Source: Paramarasmius palmivorus (taxonomy: Eukaryota; Basidiomycota; Agaricomycetes; Agaricales; Marasmiaceae). Taken from it: a stretch of 64,000 nt of DNA. Positions within the stretch are counted from its first letter, which is position 1, and each line of letters starts with the position of its first letter. Below the pieces are notes generated by a model, which saw only the letters and a program-made list of their open reading frames with translations, searched no databases and had not been told where the DNA came from. The stretch lies in the NCBI GenBank assembly GCA_037176845.1, contig JAYKXP010000062.1, positions 248,001-312,000 of the forward strand, given 5' to 3'. Position numbers and translations under genes: made by a program. Below, one piece after another: positions 60,459 through 64,000 of the stretch.

Positions 60459-62675
60459 CTAATCGACTTCCATAGTATCATCACAATGCGGTTCGTTGAA
60501 TGACGTGCACGGGATAGTCATTTCGTCTACAATCATGCCATCCATGTCGATGCTGAATGCCGAAAATGTCGAGGTGAGATCGTCGATGTCCATGGCTTCG
60601 CTGCTACCGTCTACATTTTCATTGATATTAGGGCAGTTGGTTGAAAGGCGACAGAATTGCAAACTCACAATCGTCATTCAATTCTTCGAAACGCGGCCTG
60701 CTGCTTGCCACCTGCAGGATTGTACGTCCAAGGGATGTAGCGAGCTCCGTCGATGTGGGCTCAAATCCTCGAGAACAATGGATCATCTCGAGGACATTGT
60801 AGGTGTCGCGATCCCACCCAGTATGCCACAATTCTATCTCAGTCGTAAACACCGGAAGCCCAAGATTCAGCCGTTCATGCTCCGACACCTCTTCGACCCC
60901 AGAAGAGTCGAACGACCAGTAATACTTGGTATCTCTCAGCCAGGATTCCCATCGTTCTTCATCGTCGCATGGACGGGGAATTGGTCGGATGAAAAGGTAA
61001 ATTGCTGTTTCCTCTGATATATCCATGCATGTATGGGATGCCCCATGCTCCTTGACAGGTTCGAAATTGAGCCAAAACTGTCTCACTATGCCTATCATGA
61101 TTCAATCAGTACTCTCACTCGAAGAAACCCACAATGAAACCCACAATATTCATCCCATTCATCCTCTTCGATCCCAAGCTGGCTAAAAATTCCATGCGCC
61201 TGCGATAACCATGAATCCCCAAAATCGTTGCGTGATTCCCAGGGCCGCAAGTCATAACCCAGCTCAAACGGCTCTAGACCTCCTATATCCGATGGTTTCA
61301 ACGTGAACCTGGAATCACAATCAGCCTAAACATCCACTTTGCCACCATTCCAGACACACCTCACGGATCCATCATCCATTGTAAACGTGCTTCCTTGCAG
61401 AGCTTCCGGTATGATGGACACCTTTTCCATAAACTCATGATACCATCCCTCTCTGAAATCCGGGTATTGAGCGATGATTTCCCGAGAGCTTTGGTGGTAA
61501 ATTGTGCCAGGTAGAGATGATAGAATAAATTTTGCGTCTTCATCATTTGGATAATCGAGGGATAGTTTATTGGACGAGTGTATGCCTTGAATGATGTCGC
61601 TTATCGAGAGCGTTCCATTGAGGTATTCGAAAAGAACGTTGGTTTCACTGTATGTTTGGAGAGTCAGGGAAGGATGAGCTTGATCGGGTAGAACAGTTGA
61701 TAGATTAACGAGTTCGTAGTAGGCGGTGTTGCTGGAATGCCCAACAAAGGGCCCTTTGCACAGGAAACCGGATTCTGGGTCAAACCAAAGTTCTTGACAC
61801 AACTAGCAATTGAAGGCGTTAATTTTGGATAACTGAGCGATATAGGGTGACGTACTATTGTATAATCTAAGCCTTGTACCGCAACTGCCTGTGAACAAGA
61901 AGGGTCAATACCAACAGGAGTGTAATATATAATCTGAACGTACTTGGTAGGAAAAATAAGTATGTAACATTGGCGAGAAGTTGTTCCGTTCCCATATATG
62001 GGATACTGGTACAAGGGCTGTAGCGCCAGGGCTTGAGACAAGATATCGAATGTATGATCATAAATTGGACTCGCCATTATAAAACACCAGGGCAGGCATT
62101 GCATTGATGTTGCTGTAGCCAAATAGCTGAAGGGACTTGGTATCCCTGGATTACTGTCAGAACACGATGTCCAATATTTGAAGTATCCGCGGCTTACTTG
62201 ATCGCGGAGAAGGCATCAAAGTCGAGTTGGCATGCCTGTACCGATACAGAGGTCAGCGAGCACATTTATTGGATAGGAGATATCCTTGCCTTGGCGGCGT
62301 CGCAACCACTGTACTGAACATGTAAAAATTCATCTTCCTTGTCTTCACCGCTGACTTTGGCCACGCAGATAGTTCGACAAGCATTCAGGTTTCTCCACTC
62401 TTTTTTGTATGTCTGCACTGAGGTCTCAGCAATCTTTCGCTTGAGATACACTTTTCCAATCGGAATTTCTTGGTACTGAGGCACGCACATGCAGAACATG
62501 AGCAAAGTACTGAATTCACATCTATTTGGCCACGTACCTCATCCAGAATCGTCCGAATCCTCGCCTTGCTATCCACATATTGTACTACAGTCCCATTGTA
62601 AATCTGTTGAGACCCTGTGATAGCATTGAGGTTCCCGCCATTGACAGCGAACCGAGAACATCCTTCGAGCGACAT
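60459..62675 (-). CDS. MSLxG-family protein, intact (copy G)
   Basis: Ten exons (62538-62675, 62290-62475, 62198-62235, 62075-62145, 61944-62017, 61856-61888, 61360-61802, 61145-61308, 60669-61091, 60459-60610) sum to 1722 bases, 573 residues. Residues 1-46 hold MSLEGCSRFAVNGGNLNAITGSQ. Residues about 70-170 look like a kinase N-lobe: VAKVSGEDKEDEFLHVQYSG, DFDAFSAIKD, LQLFGYSN, MPALVFYNALVPVSHIWE. No HRD or DFG motif follows, so kinase activity is unlikely. Then come ELWFDPESGFLCKGPF (about 182-197), FEYLNGTLSISDIIQGI, WLSQAHGIFSQLGI (about 355-368), FIRPIPRPCDDEE, and an acidic C-terminus ending MEVD. No signal peptide or membrane helix is visible, so it is probably cytoplasmic or nuclear. 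Introns 2 and 4 have GC donors (62289 and 62074). Its closest relative is the frameshifted copy at 13675. Confidence 0.84.
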
Positions 62676-62857
62676 GTGGAGGCGACGATGATGAGGGTAC
62701 GATGACAAGCCTGAGACATACAAAAAAGCTGTATATATGTCTTCGGCCACGAGGACCAAAGAAGCCTTCGCACTGCACGACACGGGAACGGACAGAACCC
62801 TATCATTCCTAGCGGTCATGCGTACCATATGTCAATCCAGCTCGAATACAGCATGCC

Positions 62858-62910
62858 CGCGCCTCATGGTGATAGCACGGAGAGCGCTAATACACGAATG
62901 AGCGCTGAGG
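62858..62910 (-). promoter_or_regulatory. Conserved upstream box of MSLxG gene G
   Basis: GATAGCACGGAGAGCGCTAA lies at 62871-62890, about 200 bases before the ATG at 62675, followed by a degenerate tail. It matches the boxes of the other three copies. Confidence 0.5.
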
Positions 62911-63434
62911 GGTACTATTCCTGCACAAGCAGTGAACGTGGAAAGGGAGCAGTTGATACCTAGTCTTGTCCAGAGACGGACTTGAGATTGTGTTCAATCC
63001 GAGCGAGGATGAAACCTGAGCACTAGCACGCTTTCCCCCAGTTCTAGATCAAATACAACCGGGTGATCTTGGTAAAACTGGCATCAGCTGAACACTCGCG
63101 GTAATTCGAGGTAATGCCAGCAACGATTCGGTGCCAATAAAGTAGCTCTCGGACGATGTAGGTGCTTTGAAGGGAACCTGAGAGCCTGAGTGTGGTATGT
63201 CCTGGCTGTTGGGTTCGACATGTAGTTGTGAGATACTAGTTTTATCTCGGTATATATAGACAAATCTCATGCAGGAACTGTGCACAGAACCTAGAGGGGC
63301 AATTCTCGAATGAGGACTGAGCACTGGGAGTAAAGAAATGAAAGTTAGAACGGACAATCTATTAGTTGGGCAAAGCCGAGGCTCATTATCAGCGTGAAAT
63401 GAATCTAGTACTTCACTAGGAGAAGTACAGCCTC
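62911..63434. other. Upstream region, no gene seen
   Basis: No coding signal supported. It links the upstream box of gene G with the oxidoreductase remnant beyond. Confidence 0.4.
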
Positions 63435-63807
63435 ATCTTGTGCTTCTTCCCAGCTTCTGCAATCTTGGTTGTACGGGTCAATTGACTTCCAGTCGGCCAC
63501 TCGACGAACAGGTTCTTCTTCGCTTGAAGAACTGGTAGAGCAGCATCTACGTGTGCGGGAGCTCGCACATAGATGGCTACCATGTTAGCGCTGGATCGTT
63601 GGTGATTTGCTCGGTGGAACTGTGGTAAGGCCTCATGCTGTCGGATGTGAGGCTGCTGTACTTTTCGGAACTAGCGTTCACAGAAGTAGGGTTGGAGGTT
63701 GATACGGCGATCAATGCGTATTTCGATGAGAGCAGCTCCTCGAAAAGAGGTTGAGTGAGGGCGGTAGCTGCCTAGACTGCTGCAGAGAAGCCGACTAAGG
63801 GTAACAT
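63435..63807 (-). pseudogene. Remnant of Gal80-like oxidoreductase, N-terminal half
   Basis: From 63807 the - strand reads MLPLVGFSAAV, a stop, AATALTQPLFEELLSSKY, AVSTSNPTSVNASSEKY and then another stop. This matches the intact gene's MSPIRLGFVGLSTGG, ARTLAQPLFEEPLSSQY and AVSTTNPTSANASAENY. It is clearly inactive. The rest up to 64000 has no supportable gene. Confidence 0.8.
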
Positions 63808-64000
63808 TTGAACGGTAAGTTGCACGGTATGAAGAATTGGTTTATATTCGTTGAGTGTGGAGGTCAGCTGGTAGTTATTGGATGTGTTGGTCATGTTGCT
63901 CTGTCTGTTTTGAATACGATTGTGAGGGGAATATATAATGCCGGCTTACAATGGTCTATAATCCAACGTATACACCAAAAGTACCGGGACCACGGGACAC

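Noticed and set aside
1..64000. tRNA, rRNA genes or CRISPR arrays
   Set aside because: No cloverleaf with A and B boxes, no rRNA-like sequence and no regularly spaced repeats were seen by eye. A tRNAscan-SE run would be decisive for tRNAs.

Overview
The window looks like nuclear DNA of an agaricomycete mushroom. Genes are rich in very short introns (about 45-65 bases, mostly GT-AG), are found on both strands and have no operons. Several protein families are fungal, and one seven-helix membrane protein resembles a family typical of Agaricomycetes. I did not identify the species.

Layout. 1-7474 is ordinary gene-dense sequence, all on the + strand: the 3' part of a two-RRM RNA-binding protein, a 604-residue flavin monooxygenase, a 5-formyltetrahydrofolate cyclo-ligase with an odd exon 4, and an alpha/beta hydrolase. 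A 724-bp hAT-type miniature element with an 8-bp target duplication follows (7534-8257). At 9509-11110 lies a one-TM acidic protein of unknown function. Its paralogue is on the - strand at 42058-43585, and the two share promoter and 3'-UTR sequence but not introns. 31063-40937 is a giant DUF6606/DUF3638/DUF3645 protein of about 3170-3185 residues. 44970-46140 is a seven-helix membrane protein.

The rest (about 11.5-29.8 kb, 41.2-41.7 kb and 47.3-64 kb) is a duplication zone built from two recurring pieces. One is a Gal80-like (Gfo/Idh/MocA) oxidoreductase, intact once (11496-12714) and present as at least eight broken remnants. The other is a 10-exon gene family that I call the MSLxG family after its first residues. 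It has a short Gly/Asn-rich N-terminal motif followed by a region that may be a degenerate kinase N-lobe. Five loci are visible: one with a one-base frameshift (13675-15883), two intact (17594-19831 and 60459-62675), one in-frame chimera of two copies encoding about 851 residues (23276-26495), and one split at an exon-intron border by a 1470-bp DNA element (51853-55504). Four of the five share a conserved box 160-200 bases upstream of the ATG. Two successive direct repeat units (about 16.0-22.5 and 22.5-28.85 kb), a second repeated block (49.8-51.5 and 58.8-60.5 kb) and three recognisable transposons or miniature elements complete the region.

The housekeeping-type genes appear independent of each other. 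The biological interest is the expanding, recombining MSLxG family with its shared regulatory box and accompanying oxidoreductase remnants. Exon coordinates were read by eye from splice signals and reading-frame continuity. For every gene called intact, the exon lengths sum to a multiple of three. Function for the unrecognised families is inference only.
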